Below are positions 7,614 to 16,998 of a stretch of 64,000 nt of DNA, in pieces. The notes below the pieces were generated by a model, which was given only the letters and a program-made list of their open reading frames with translations, ran no database searches and had not been told where the DNA came from. How positions within the stretch are numbered: the first letter of the stretch is position 1; each line of letters begins with the position of its first letter. Position numbers and translations under genes: made by a program. The stretch is from Vibrio sp. YMD68 (lineage in GTDB: Bacteria; Pseudomonadota; Gammaproteobacteria; Enterobacterales; Vibrionaceae): assembly GCF_029958905.1 (NCBI RefSeq), contig NZ_CP124614.1, positions 1,364,001 through 1,428,000 of the forward strand. Direction: 5' to 3'.

Positions 7614-7865
7614 CTATCTTTCCAAACTGGAGGTTTGTTGAGTCGAAACCAGCTGTTTTATATCTTCTAGATACCCTTCGGTTCTTAAATTGTCGACGGC
7701 TGACCTTAACTCTTCATCGCTCATTGAAAAACAACAGGATTTTCCTGTCATTACATTTAGGTATTCGTGGTACTCCGCCTCAGTAAAATGACCAATGCGA
7801 TCCACAAGCAGCGTTTTTATTCCGTGATGAATTAATCCGTAGTATGTATGTCGATGAATATCCAT
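7614..7865 (-). CDS. Hypothetical small protein downstream of luxN
   Basis: An 83-residue soluble protein beginning MDIHRHTYYGLIHHGIKTLL. ATG at 7865 is chosen because AGGAG lies 7-8 bases upstream; the frame continues further but lacks another good site. It is rich in His and Tyr at the N-terminus, contains a CC pair (GKSCCFSMSDEELRSAV) and ends in a polar tail. I recognise no domain. It lies 97 bases after the luxN stop on the same strand with no terminator between, so it may be the last gene of the luxMN transcript. Function unknown. Confidence 0.6.
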   Translation of the reverse strand: MDIHRHTYYGLIHHGIKTLLVDRIGHFTEAEYHEYLNVMTGKSCCFSMSDEELRSAVDNLRTEGYLEDIKQLVSTQQTSSLER

Positions 7866-7962
7866 AGTGATTGCTCCTAATCTAAATCGGCGCGGAGGGC
7901 TTTTATTAGCCAAAAAATTGCCACCGCATCGTTGTTAGAAAATGAAGCATATTAAATGCCAA

Positions 7963-10485
7963 CTAATGGATCGATTGAGTTTCCTTATCTTTATTCAGCC
8001 ATTTGAGTACTTTTTCTTTTAATGCTTCTTGCCCGGTTGGCTTAGTCAAATGATCATCCATTAGGCGAGCAATCAGAGACAGTTCTTTGGCGCCAGATTC
8101 TCCAGACAAAGCGATGATAGGGGTTGCGGGGGATATTTTCTTTAGCTCAATCGAAGCTTCAAAACCATTCATGATAGGCATTTGCACGTCCATGATCACA
8201 AGATCAATAGGGTTAGTGTTAAAGATATCAATGGCGGTTTTTCCGTTGTTGGCTTGAATGACGTTGAACCCCATGTCCAGCTGTTCAAGATAAAGAGTGA
8301 CTAAAGCTCGTTGAACTTCCTTATCATCAACAACTAAAATATGTTTATTGGAAACCTTACTCACATCCACGCGATGTTTTTTGTCGGTATTTTTAACCAC
8401 GCCGCTCGTCTTTCTTTCATTGACTGGAGGAGGGCTTACCGCGGGAAATATGAGGTGAAACTCAGTAAATTCACCAAGTTTAGAATGGCATCGAATTGTG
8501 CCACCAAAGGAGGTCATGACTCGCTGACAGTAGCTCAGGCCTAGCCCACTGCCACCACTTTTATTGTGTGAGAAAAAGTCGTTAAAAATTTGGCTCTGTA
8601 TCTTGTCAGAAATACCTGGCCCTGAATCTCGTATGACCACGGTAGCTTGGTTTTCGTGCTGTGACGCTGAAATAGCAATTTGACTATCAGGATAAGAATC
8701 AAAATAGTAAATCGCGTTTCGTAATAGATTAAAGATAACAAAGTTAAACAGAGTGTCGTTTACTTTTACGTAAAAATCACCGTCTATCTGCAGAGCAACA
8801 CGCTCTCGATGATTAGGGTGTTCGAACCCGTATTGTTCCAATGAGCCTTTAAGAAGCTGTGTGATGGAGTAGGAGGAGGAAGGCTCATCGTCCAAAGAGG
8901 CGCTGTTGACTTCGCGCAGTATAATGTCAATCAGTTGTTTGCCACGTTCAACGGCGTTTCTTCCGTTTTCTATCTCTTTTTCAAGCTCTACAACTTGCGA
9001 ACCACGTGCAATGTGTGAGCTGAGCGCTTCAAAATGCAGTAATACTTGAGCTAAAGGGTTTCTCATTTCATGGGCAATAGTATTCGCCAGTGCTTGAGAT
9101 TGTCGAATTTTGCACTCCATATTGATATAGCCTTGCGCCTTTTTAAGCATTCCTTGCAAGGCCTGTATCTCTTCTTGTGAAAATAAACGCCCGCTGATTT
9201 TATGGGTGGAAATCAGGAAGTGAGAGACATCTTGTCTATCGTCATAGAGTGGCAGCATCATGGCCACATCGGTATTGCTCATCTTTGTATACAGTTCGAG
9301 TAATTCTTTAGGTTGATTTGACGTTGAACGATCAATTTGATCCTTTATCTCATCAACAATGAGCGCGTTCCCATTCAGCTGTATTTGATGGGTGTAAAGT
9401 TCATCTTCTTCGCTGGTTTGGATAAGTTGTATCTGAGACTGAGGGACATCTAACAACCGCGATAGTTTAGACATAGCGATGGAAGGAGACGATTGAAACT
9501 CACTCACTAACGCGTTGATATCATCGAGAGGCGTGGTTTTTGAACGATAGATAATTAGACTGACATAGCGTTTGATCGTATTGAATAGGTATCGCCATGT
9601 GACACCGATAAACATACACCAAATGATGACATGAATGCCGGCTTGTGCAGGCGCAAGGAACTGAGATAACGACAGGTAGAGTGCGGAATAAACACCACTC
9701 GTTAGGGCGACGGTGAGTCCCAGAAATAAGATATATCGGCCACTAAAAAATCGACGGGTTAACAGAGCGTAGCCTACCATCAGCATTTCACTGATTGACA
9801 GTGCAGGGGGTAGCCATGTCAGTGAGAAGTCGTTCAACAAATAAGTAAAACCGAGCTGAATGATGGCTGTTGAAATCATAAAGATAGCAATGCCGAGAAG
9901 CATATAGTTAATTCTCGCTTGCCCGAGCTTATTGGCACTGTGTCTGATATGGATAAGATTGGTCAGCGTAAGGATAACGAGGGATATCAGAACGATGAAA
10001 AACCCTTGAGTATGCGGACCAAATTCAATAATAAAGTTGCTTGCGCTGTTCACCTGAACATCAATAACGGTCAAATCAGGAATAATGTTGACGGTGACAG
10101 CATAAATAACAAATAGGCTGAGAATGAGGTAGTGTATTTTGGGTGTCGCTGATTGAGATAACTCAGCTCGAAGTTGACATGAGAACAAAAAGGCAAACAT
10201 GAAGCCAAAGAAAGCGGATAAATTGGCAAAGATCGCCATGAAAATGGCAACGTCAGTGGGGAAAATGACAAGAAAGTCGGTATGAAAATAGGCGTTACTC
10301 ATGATCCAGAAAAATAGACCAATGGAGTACAGTACATAAAACCGAAAGGTCTTGTTGTTATTCGAGCTGGATTGTCTGTGTAGGGACAGCCGAAAGTATC
10401 CTACCCAACTAAGAATGAGGAAAGAGATGCCTATAAGAACCAGCGCTTTAGGGTAAAGTAGAGGGGCAATCAGTGTGTCAAACAT
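7963..10485 (-). CDS. luxN: LuxN-type autoinducer-1 receptor, hybrid sensor histidine kinase
   Basis: An 840-residue membrane sensor with the architecture and length of Vibrio harveyi LuxN (849). Residues 1 to about 305 hold around nine membrane segments, including the LuxN-like blocks IMSNAYFHTDF, FIIEFGPHT and DFSLTWLPPALSISEMLMVG that form the acyl-homoserine-lactone pocket. The HisKA helix follows with phospho-acceptor His472 in IAHEMRNPLAQ, then an HATPase_c domain (SGPGISDKI, GGSGLGL near 644-650) and a receiver with Asp766 in DLVIMDVQMP and Lys815. In the known system it phosphorylates LuxU at low autoinducer and acts as a phosphatase when bound. Its ATG lies inside the last codons of luxM (8-base overlap), which implies translational coupling. 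Neither luxU nor luxO is in this window. Confidence 0.95.
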   Translation of the reverse strand: MFDTLIAPLLYPKALVLIGISFLILSWVGYFRLSLHRQSSSNNNKTFRFYVLYSIGLFFWIMSNAYFHTDFLVIFPTDVAIFMAIFANLSAFFGFMFAFLFSCQLRAELSQSATPKIHYLILSLFVIYAVTVNIIPDLTVIDVQVNSASNFIIEFGPHTQGFFIVLISLVILTLTNLIHIRHSANKLGQARINYMLLGIAIFMISTAIIQLGFTYLLNDFSLTWLPPALSISEMLMVGYALLTRRFFSGRYILFLGLTVALTSGVYSALYLSLSQFLAPAQAGIHVIIWCMFIGVTWRYLFNTIKRYVSLIIYRSKTTPLDDINALVSEFQSSPSIAMSKLSRLLDVPQSQIQLIQTSEEDELYTHQIQLNGNALIVDEIKDQIDRSTSNQPKELLELYTKMSNTDVAMMLPLYDDRQDVSHFLISTHKISGRLFSQEEIQALQGMLKKAQGYINMECKIRQSQALANTIAHEMRNPLAQVLLHFEALSSHIARGSQVVELEKEIENGRNAVERGKQLIDIILREVNSASLDDEPSSSYSITQLLKGSLEQYGFEHPNHRERVALQIDGDFYVKVNDTLFNFVIFNLLRNAIYYFDSYPDSQIAISASQHENQATVVIRDSGPGISDKIQSQIFNDFFSHNKSGGSGLGLSYCQRVMTSFGGTIRCHSKLGEFTEFHLIFPAVSPPPVNERKTSGVVKNTDKKHRVDVSKVSNKHILVVDDKEVQRALVTLYLEQLDMGFNVIQANNGKTAIDIFNTNPIDLVIMDVQMPIMNGFEASIELKKISPATPIIALSGESGAKELSLIARLMDDHLTKPTGQEALKEKVLKWLNKDKETQSIH

Positions 10486-11671
10486 AGTTGATCTCTTTCA
10501 TTTGCTTGATTCTGCTTACAACGCGACGTTTATAAGAGTGAAAGTTTGTGTTTTCGAGCTCATTGCATAAATTGGGAATAACCCAAAACCCTTTGTATGT
10601 ATGCCTATCAGAATGATCGATATTCCTGAAACTACTCGGTAAATAGCCGCCTTGTCGTAAGGTTTCGTAAAAGTGAATCATCCAAGGCTGTTCAATGATA
10701 GTGTAAGCCAATTTTATGTTCTTGTTCATCAAATATCTCATTAGCTTTTTTTGAGCAAGAAACAGAAAAAAAGCACCCTGAGTATTTGAGCCACTGACTG
10801 TTAAACGCAGTACTTCACAGACGAATGTTTTATCTAATATATGTGCACTAAACCTATCTTCAAAGCTTTGATTGCAGTGACCTTCAAAATGAAACGTCGA
10901 GTCAAACAGTTCGAGTTCTAAACAGCGTTGATTTAGGTTGTTGGGTAAGCAGAGTTGCCAGTGATGATTACGGAAAAACGGGGTGAAATAGAGCCAATTT
11001 TCCGATTCTTGCCAGTTTTGAACGCGAGCCGATGAAACAATGGTCTTTGCCTTATTCAGGTAAGGGTAATCATTGGTCGTCGTCATTAAGAAATGGCTAC
11101 CCTGGCGAGATAAGTCTAGATTGAGTAAAATTTCGTACCACTGGCTATGCAAAACAAGTGTGGAGAGGTTGATTAATACAATCGCATCGCTAAGTGTGAC
11201 GGGCACTTCATGATGAAGCGTCTGATACGGCGTGTCGACGGATTCGATACGCTCAATGAACTCTGAGTGATAGTTCTCTTCGCTTAATGATAGAGACCTT
11301 GGACGATGATCGGCCTCATAAGGGTAGCCTTGTTTGATTTTGAAAATCTCGTATTCACACCAAAACTGAGCCCAGTGACCGAATCTCTGGATGGCTGACT
11401 TCTCTAATGATTTGTACTCATCTGGCCATGACTTAATATTAATATCTAATGCCTGTTGATAAGCACGGGTTTTTAAACTGGTCGCAATGCTTAAAGTTTC
11501 AGCCGAAGGATCAAGTGAATAGGCCAGTTGGAGTCTATCGATGAGTATTGTTTCGCAGAATTGATTGGAAAGCGTTTTTTCAATAAACAGCGCCGCGTAG
11601 AAACATTCTTCTTTGAGTGCGTTACCGATGCAGGGTTTTGCCATGCTATTAGATTCATTCATCGCAGCCAT
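10478..11671 (-). CDS. luxM: LuxM-type acyl-homoserine-lactone synthase
   Basis: A 397-residue protein of the LuxM/AinS family, a group of acyl-HSL synthases unrelated in sequence to LuxI. The C-terminal half carries the family blocks: FVCEVLRLTVSG, GAFFLFLAQKKLMRYLM and LAYTIIEQPWMIHFYETLRQ. LuxM makes 3-hydroxybutanoyl-HSL in V. harveyi, while AinS and VanM relatives make other chains, so the product here cannot be read from sequence. ATG at 11671 has AGGGA six bases upstream; two further in-frame ATGs follow within ten codons. It precedes and overlaps luxN by 8 bases, forming a synthase-receptor operon. Confidence 0.94.
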   Translation of the reverse strand: MAAMNESNSMAKPCIGNALKEECFYAALFIEKTLSNQFCETILIDRLQLAYSLDPSAETLSIATSLKTRAYQQALDINIKSWPDEYKSLEKSAIQRFGHWAQFWCEYEIFKIKQGYPYEADHRPRSLSLSEENYHSEFIERIESVDTPYQTLHHEVPVTLSDAIVLINLSTLVLHSQWYEILLNLDLSRQGSHFLMTTTNDYPYLNKAKTIVSSARVQNWQESENWLYFTPFFRNHHWQLCLPNNLNQRCLELELFDSTFHFEGHCNQSFEDRFSAHILDKTFVCEVLRLTVSGSNTQGAFFLFLAQKKLMRYLMNKNIKLAYTIIEQPWMIHFYETLRQGGYLPSSFRNIDHSDRHTYKGFWVIPNLCNELENTNFHSYKRRVVSRIKQMKEINYV

Positions 11672-11811
11672 TTTAATTCCCTGTCTGAACAGACTCGTTG
11701 ATAACTTAGTACCATAACAATAGAGTTAAATGCCATCGAGTGCATAACAGGGAAAGCGTGCGATAGATCCCAACAATAGATCCCAATAATAGCGCCTCAA
11801 ATTAAAACAAC

Positions 11812-11848
11812 AAAAAGGCCACAAGAGGTTAGATCTTGTGGCCTTTTT
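11812..11848. terminator. Strong bidirectional terminator between gltP-like gene and luxM
   Basis: AAAAAGGCCACAAG (11812-11825), a 9-base loop, then CTTGTGGCCTTTTT (11835-11848): a perfect 14-bp stem with A and T runs at both edges. It would stop transcripts from the symporter gene before they reach luxM. Confidence 0.9.
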
Positions 11849-11962
11849 AAGACGCTTTGCTTAGATGTAGGCTCTGCGACTTATCTTTAGTGACTTCACT
11901 TAAGTAACTTAACCAATTGAATGAAAGAGACTTAATTTGGTCTATTTAGATTAAGCTTTTGA

Positions 11963-13222
11963 TCATGCTTCTTGTTTTCGAAGTTCGACTTCACCCGCTT
12001 CTTCTTCAATTAAAGAATCGACAATAACCGCACAGGCCGCATCACCAGTGATATTAAGCGCAGTACGAATCATATCGAAGATACGGTCAAGAGCGAAAAG
12101 AAGCGGTAGACCTTCAATTGGAATGCCTGCTGCAAGTAATACAGCAACGACTAAGAATGATGGACCAGGAACACCCGCTTGACCAACCGCACCGAGTGTG
12201 GAGGTCAAAATGATCGCTATGTAAGCGCCCATGCTTAGGTCGATACCAAATAACTGAGCAAAGAAGATTGCAACCAAACCGTAGTAAATCGCATTGCCTG
12301 ACATGTTGATTGTTGCACCTAAAGGCAAAACAAAAGAAGCGGTAGAGTTACGAACGCCGAGTTCTTTTTCAACCGTTTCCATGGTCACTGGCAATGTCGC
12401 CATAGAAGAAGCTGTTGAAAGAGCAACGGCTTGCGGCTTCTTCATTGCAGTTAAGAATTTCTTAGCAGAGGTCTTAGTAAAGAGTTGAATCATCAATGGA
12501 TAGACGATGAAGCCAAAAATCAGAATCGCAGCGGTGTAAACCAGAAACAGTTTGAAAACGATCATTAAGGCTGAGAATCCAAAAGTGCCTACCGCTTCAG
12601 CCATAAGGCCAAATACCCCTAGCGGAGCAATCACCATTACTTTGTTGATCATCCACACCATTGCATCAACAATCGTGTTTACGCCATTGATGATTGGATC
12701 GCGTTTCTCTTTGGCTTGCTGAGAAAGTGCCACACCGAAGAAAAGGCAAAAGACTAGGATCTGTAGGATGTTTTCATCGTTAAGTGAACTAAAAATGTTG
12801 GTTGGGATCATACCTGTGATGGTCGCCCAGAAAGTTGGAAGCTCACCTTTCGCTGCATACTCAGCAGAAAACATACCTTCAACACCAGAAACATCAATGC
12901 CGATTCCTGGTTGAAATACTTCGCCCATAAAAAGCGCTAGCGCAACGGCTAAAGCGGAAGTCATACCAAAAAATCCTAGAGTCGTGAGGCCAACTTTTCC
13001 TGCTGACTGGCTACTGCCTAAACCCGCTGCGCCTGAAATAAGTGCGACCGCAACCAATGGAATGACCAACATTTTAATCAGTGCAATGAAAATGGCACCC
13101 ATTGGAGCGAACATAACTGCGCTTTCGCCCATAAGACCACCGATGATGGTCCCCAGGATCATCGCGATGACAACCTGCACGCCAATGTTGCTTAGTAAAT
13201 TCTTTTGTTTTAACACTTGCAT
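11963..13222 (-). CDS. Dicarboxylate/amino-acid:cation symporter (DAACS family)
   Basis: A 419-residue inner-membrane transporter of the GltP/DctA family, which take up glutamate, aspartate or C4-dicarboxylates with Na+ or H+. The family's re-entrant hairpin region is recognisable as AVALSTASSMATLPVTMETV, and the substrate/cation site as LPLGATINMSGNAIYYG. The final helices carry FALDRIFDMIRTALNITGDA. The ATG at 13222 (MQVLKQKNLLSNIG) follows CAGGAG; a longer in-frame start is unlikely. A PurR-like palindrome lies 177 bases upstream. I cannot tell the substrate; proximity to the trp operon is not informative. A strong terminator lies 115 bases downstream. Confidence 0.9.
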   Translation of the reverse strand: MQVLKQKNLLSNIGVQVVIAMILGTIIGGLMGESAVMFAPMGAIFIALIKMLVIPLVAVALISGAAGLGSSQSAGKVGLTTLGFFGMTSALAVALALFMGEVFQPGIGIDVSGVEGMFSAEYAAKGELPTFWATITGMIPTNIFSSLNDENILQILVFCLFFGVALSQQAKEKRDPIINGVNTIVDAMVWMINKVMVIAPLGVFGLMAEAVGTFGFSALMIVFKLFLVYTAAILIFGFIVYPLMIQLFTKTSAKKFLTAMKKPQAVALSTASSMATLPVTMETVEKELGVRNSTASFVLPLGATINMSGNAIYYGLVAIFFAQLFGIDLSMGAYIAIILTSTLGAVGQAGVPGPSFLVVAVLLAAGIPIEGLPLLFALDRIFDMIRTALNITGDAACAVIVDSLIEEEAGEVELRKQEA

Positions 13223-13398
13223 AACTCCTGTGCTACTAAATTGTAAAATCCTAATATTAAATACCAATCAATATTAAATAATTAGATTAATATTTTGATA
13301 TGTTTTTACACGTTACAGGAGGTATTGGCAACCGACTGGAGCCATAATCGTTATAAAAGATGACATTTTTTATCTAAACTGATTTTATTTTGCTCAAT

Positions 13399-13410
13399 GC
13401 AAACGTTTGC
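13399..13410. promoter_or_regulatory. PurR-like palindrome upstream of symporter
   Basis: GCAAACGTTTGC is the perfect core of the PurR/LacI-family operator. It lies in the 348-base gap between the symporter start and the trp terminator, 177 bases before the symporter start codon. Apart from this site and the trp terminator I see nothing else in that gap. Confidence 0.45.
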
Positions 13411-13514
13411 TCTGGTTTTTGTCAATGGTTTGCTTTTTAGTATTGATTGTGACTATGAGAGTTTTTTGTTTCTGTGGCGGTAAAAATGACGTGTAGCGAG
13501 AAAGCGTAACAAAA

Positions 13515-13539
13515 AAGACCTTCAATGCTTGAAGGTCTT
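13515..13539 (-). terminator. Terminator of the trp operon
   Basis: AAGACCTTCAA, loop TGC, TTGAAGGTCTT: a perfect 11-bp stem 32 bases after the trpA stop, followed on the minus strand by a run of T. Confidence 0.88.
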
Positions 13540-13570
13540 AGATTGTATGGTGATGCGGTTTACGACAGTG

Positions 13571-14377
13571 CTATTTTTGTGTTGCTTGCTTCATTGAAGA
13601 GACAAACTCATGCAGTTTGGCAATCATCGCATCGGGTTCCCGAACATTGGTTTCGATAATTTTGACCACGGCTGATCCCGAAATGGCGCCTGCTGCTCCC
13701 GCTTCCACGGCTTGTTTGACTTGTTCAGGTTGAGAAATACCAAAACCTAGCAAGGCTGGTGGCGCATCAAACTGATTGAGTCGCTTCAGTAGAGTGTCCA
13801 CAGGCATGTTGGCTTTGGTTTCTGTGCCAGTGACCCCTGAGCGAGACAATAGGTAGGTATAACCGCTACCGAGTTTAGCCACGGACTTCAGTGTGTCATC
13901 ATTGGCTGTTGGTGGTGCAATAAAAATAGGGTGAACGCCATGTTTTTCAGCAGCAGCAACGAATTCCGCACTTTCATTAGTGGGAACATCTGCAATTAAC
14001 ACCGAATCGATGCCTGCATCGGCACAACGTTGGTAAAAATTGTCGATACCGCGTGAGTACACTAAATTTGCGTACATCAATAACCCAATCGGCAGTTCCG
14101 GATATTTCGCCCTAATCTTTCCAATCATCTCAAAGCAAATATCAGGAGTAACGTTAGACTCCAATGCTCGAATATTTGCGCCTTGAATCGTTGGGCCATC
14201 AGCTAACGGATCTGAAAATGGAATACCCAGTTCCAGAGCATCAGCGCCTGCTTCCACTAAGGTTTCCATGATTCTTAGTGATTGCTCAGGGTTAGGATCA
14301 CCGACGGTAACGAAAGGGACAAAAGCACCTTGATTTTTCTCACTTAAGCGAGCAAACAGTGTTTGATAGCGATCCAT
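13571..14377 (-). CDS. trpA: Tryptophan synthase alpha subunit
   Basis: A 268-residue TIM-barrel enzyme, the same length as E. coli TrpA, that cleaves indole-3-glycerol phosphate to indole and glyceraldehyde 3-phosphate. Catalytic Glu49 (in [16 protein letters not shown]) and Asp60 are at their standard positions, and the phosphate-binding [10 protein letters not shown] and AISGSAVVK loops are present. The start codon overlaps the trpB stop as TAATG, so translation is probably coupled, which suits the fixed alpha2beta2 stoichiometry. Last gene of the trp operon. Confidence 0.98.
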   Translation of the reverse strand: MDRYQTLFARLSEKNQGAFVPFVTVGDPNPEQSLRIMETLVEAGADALELGIPFSDPLADGPTIQGANIRALESNVTPDICFEMIGKIRAKYPELPIGLLMYANLVYSRGIDNFYQRCADAGIDSVLIADVPTNESAEFVAAAEKHGVHPIFIAPPTANDDTLKSVAKLGSGYTYLLSRSGVTGTETKANMPVDTLLKRLNQFDAPPALLGFGISQPEQVKQAVEAGAAGAISGSAVVKIIETNVREPDAMIAKLHEFVSSMKQATQK

Positions 14378-15567
14378 TATAAAACTCCTTTCTCTTCTAG
14401 AATATCGTGAACGGTGAAAATGTCTTTATCGCCACGTCCAGATAGATTCACAACCAATAACTGTTCTTTTTCCGGGTCGTCATGGGCCATTTTCAATGCA
14501 TGAGCGAGTGCGTGTGCAGACTCTAGCGCTGGGATGATCCCTTCTTTACGAGCTAGAATTTGGAACGCATCAAGCGCTTCATCGTCCGTTACGTTATCGT
14601 ATTCGGCACGTCCAATAGAGTTAAGGTGAGCATGTTGTGGGCCTACAGATGGGAAATCAAGCCCTGCAGATACCGAGTATGATTCTTCAACTTGACCGTC
14701 TTTATCTTGCATCAGAGGTGCTTTCATACCAAAGAAAATGCCTGTTTTGCCATGTTTCAGTGGCGCACCGTGTTGGTCAGTATCAATCCCTTTACCTGCA
14801 GGTTCGACGCCAATCAAACGGACGTCTTTTTCTTCGATGAAATCTGCGAACATACCGATGGCATTTGAACCGCCGCCCACACAGGCAATCACGGCATCGG
14901 GTAAGCGACCTTCACGCGCCAGAATTTGGCGTTTAGTCTCCTCGCCAATGATATGTTGAAATTCACGAACAATGGTAGGGAAAGGGTGAGGACCCGCCGC
15001 GGTGCCCAACAAGTAGTGTGCTTCTTCATAAGTAGCAGACCAGTCGCGCAGCGCCTCGTTACACGCATCTTTAAGCGTAGCCGATCCTGAATGGACGGGA
15101 ATCACTTCAGCGCCCATCAATTTCATGCGAAATACATTAGGACTTTGACGTTCGACATCTTTTGCACCCATGTAAACGCGACATTTCAAATCCAGTAATG
15201 CACAGGCAAGCGCGGTGGCTACACCATGTTGTCCTGCGCCTGTTTCTGCAATGATCTCTTTTTTACCCATACGCTTTGCAAGCAACGCTTGACCAAGAAC
15301 TTGGTTGGTTTTATGAGCGCCGCCATGCAGCAAATCTTCTCGTTTAAGGTACAGTTTGGTTTTTGTCCCTTTAGTGAGGTTTCTTGTCAAGGTCAATGCC
15401 GTTGGTCGGCCCGCATACTCTTGCAGCAGCGTCATAAACTCCGCCTGGAATTCAGGATCTGCTTGCGCGTCAATAAACGCTTGCTCCAGTTGGTCTAGTG
15501 CTGGGACCAAGATTTGTGGAACATATTGTCCACCGTATTCACCAAAATAGGCGTCAAGTTTTGCCAT
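14377..15567 (-). CDS. trpB: Tryptophan synthase beta subunit
   Basis: A 396-residue PLP enzyme that condenses indole with serine to give tryptophan. The PLP lysine is in [14 protein letters not shown] (Lys86) and the phosphate-binding glycine loop is [12 protein letters not shown]. The N-terminal [11 protein letters not shown] is typical of the family. The ATG at 15567 follows AAGGAATATAATC. It sits 11 bases after trpCF and shares its stop with the trpA start. Confidence 0.98.
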   Translation of the reverse strand: MAKLDAYFGEYGGQYVPQILVPALDQLEQAFIDAQADPEFQAEFMTLLQEYAGRPTALTLTRNLTKGTKTKLYLKREDLLHGGAHKTNQVLGQALLAKRMGKKEIIAETGAGQHGVATALACALLDLKCRVYMGAKDVERQSPNVFRMKLMGAEVIPVHSGSATLKDACNEALRDWSATYEEAHYLLGTAAGPHPFPTIVREFQHIIGEETKRQILAREGRLPDAVIACVGGGSNAIGMFADFIEEKDVRLIGVEPAGKGIDTDQHGAPLKHGKTGIFFGMKAPLMQDKDGQVEESYSVSAGLDFPSVGPQHAHLNSIGRAEYDNVTDDEALDAFQILARKEGIIPALESAHALAHALKMAHDDPEKEQLLVVNLSGRGDKDIFTVHDILEEKGVL

Positions 15568-15578
15568 GATTATATTCC

Positions 15579-16994
15579 TTAGTAATCTCTGATTGCTGCA
15601 AATGCTTGTTGCAGCTTATCGGTATCTTTTTTACCTGCTTGGTACTCAACGCCTGAATTTAGGTCGAGTCCTAAACAGCCGAGCATGGACGCCTGTTTTG
15701 CATTGTCAGCATTGAGACCTCCCGCTAGCATGATTTGTTGAGTGTGATTAATGATATCCCAATCGAATACTTTTCCTGTGCCACCCGATTGCTCGCCTAC
15801 CTTGGTATCGAGCAAGTGTCGGTCAACATTTTCCTTTAAAAGAACAGGCATGGCGTCGGTAACACCATATGCTTTCCAAATCTCAATTGAATCTGAAATC
15901 TGCTCTTTAAGTTCGTTGACGAATGCCTGCGGCTCATCGCCATGCAACTGAATTGCTTTAAGACCAAGTTTAGAGACGACCTCGACAATCGAAGAGACGG
16001 GGTGATTTTGAAAAACACCAACATATAGAAGAGGCGCACCACTCATAGTGATGCGAGCCGTTTCGATATCAACACATCGTTTGGATTGTTCAACAAAAAT
16101 CAACCCACCAAACACTGCGCCCGCTTGGTATGCCTTCGCTGCGTCGTCTGGGTGTGTTAAGCCGCAGACTTTGTTCTCTCCAAGAATGACTTTTCGAGCG
16201 GCCAGTTCAAGGTTGTCTTCTGCCATCAGCGAACTGCCAATCAGAAACCCTTTCGCGTATGGGATAAGATCTTTGACTTGCTGATGCGTGTAAATGCCTG
16301 ATTCAGAAATAATGATGGCATTAGGCGCTTTGGCTTTCACTTTGGGCGCGAGCTCTTTTGTTCGGTTAAGGTCTGTCGATAAGTCGCGAAGGTTGCGGTT
16401 ATTGATGCCGATAACCTTGGCGTTTAATGCGACGGCTCTTTCGAGTTCTTCATCATTACTTATTTCAGTGAGCACGCCCATGCCCAAAGAGTGGGCGAGG
16501 GTCGACAGCTCGTTATACTGCTCATCATTAAGTACCGATAGCATCAGCAAGATTGCATCTGCGCTGTAGCGACGAGCCAGGTAGACTTGATAGCTGTCGA
16601 TCATGAAGTCTTTACATAGAATAGGCTGGGTTGCGATAGCACGTACCTTTGGTAAAAACTCAAAATTTCCTTGGAAGTATTTTTCATCAGTCAGCACTGA
16701 GACTGCGCTGGCGTGACGATCATAAACAGCCGCGATATGCTCTAAATTGAAATCGTCACGTATCAACCCTTTGGAAGGTGATGCTTTTTTACACTCAAGG
16801 ATGAATGCGGTTTTTCCCGATTCTAACGCAGCGTAAAAATCGCGATCCGACTGGTTTAGATGGTCTTTAAATTCTGATAACGGCTGAGCTATTTTTCTCT
16901 CCGCAACCCAAAGATGTTTGTCTTTCACGATTTTTGCGAGAACTTCGGCCATTTCAGTTTCTTGCAGCGAAACGTGTTCAGAAAGTTGAGTCAT
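15579..16994 (-). CDS. trpCF: Bifunctional indole-3-glycerol-phosphate synthase / phosphoribosylanthranilate isomerase
   Basis: A 471-residue fusion. The N-terminal half (about 15-265) is the IGPS barrel with the catalytic [19 protein letters not shown] motif and [12 protein letters not shown]. The C-terminal half (about 270-471) is the PRAI barrel with [20 protein letters not shown] and the phosphate loop [10 protein letters not shown]. It isomerises phosphoribosylanthranilate and then closes the indole ring. The fused form is normal for enterics and vibrios. ATG at 16994 has an AGAGG site; an internal ATG at 16952 matches the E. coli start, so the first 14 residues are uncertain. Confidence 0.96.
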   Translation of the reverse strand: MTQLSEHVSLQETEMAEVLAKIVKDKHLWVAERKIAQPLSEFKDHLNQSDRDFYAALESGKTAFILECKKASPSKGLIRDDFNLEHIAAVYDRHASAVSVLTDEKYFQGNFEFLPKVRAIATQPILCKDFMIDSYQVYLARRYSADAILLMLSVLNDEQYNELSTLAHSLGMGVLTEISNDEELERAVALNAKVIGINNRNLRDLSTDLNRTKELAPKVKAKAPNAIIISESGIYTHQQVKDLIPYAKGFLIGSSLMAEDNLELAARKVILGENKVCGLTHPDDAAKAYQAGAVFGGLIFVEQSKRCVDIETARITMSGAPLLYVGVFQNHPVSSIVEVVSKLGLKAIQLHGDEPQAFVNELKEQISDSIEIWKAYGVTDAMPVLLKENVDRHLLDTKVGEQSGGTGKVFDWDIINHTQQIMLAGGLNADNAKQASMLGCLGLDLNSGVEYQAGKKDTDKLQQAFAAIRDY

Positions 16995-16998
16995 GGTT

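Noticed and set aside
11672..11962. Qrr small RNA near luxM
   Set aside because: The gap contains a strong terminator but none of the conserved Qrr core sequence that I remember, and no sigma-54 promoter is evident.
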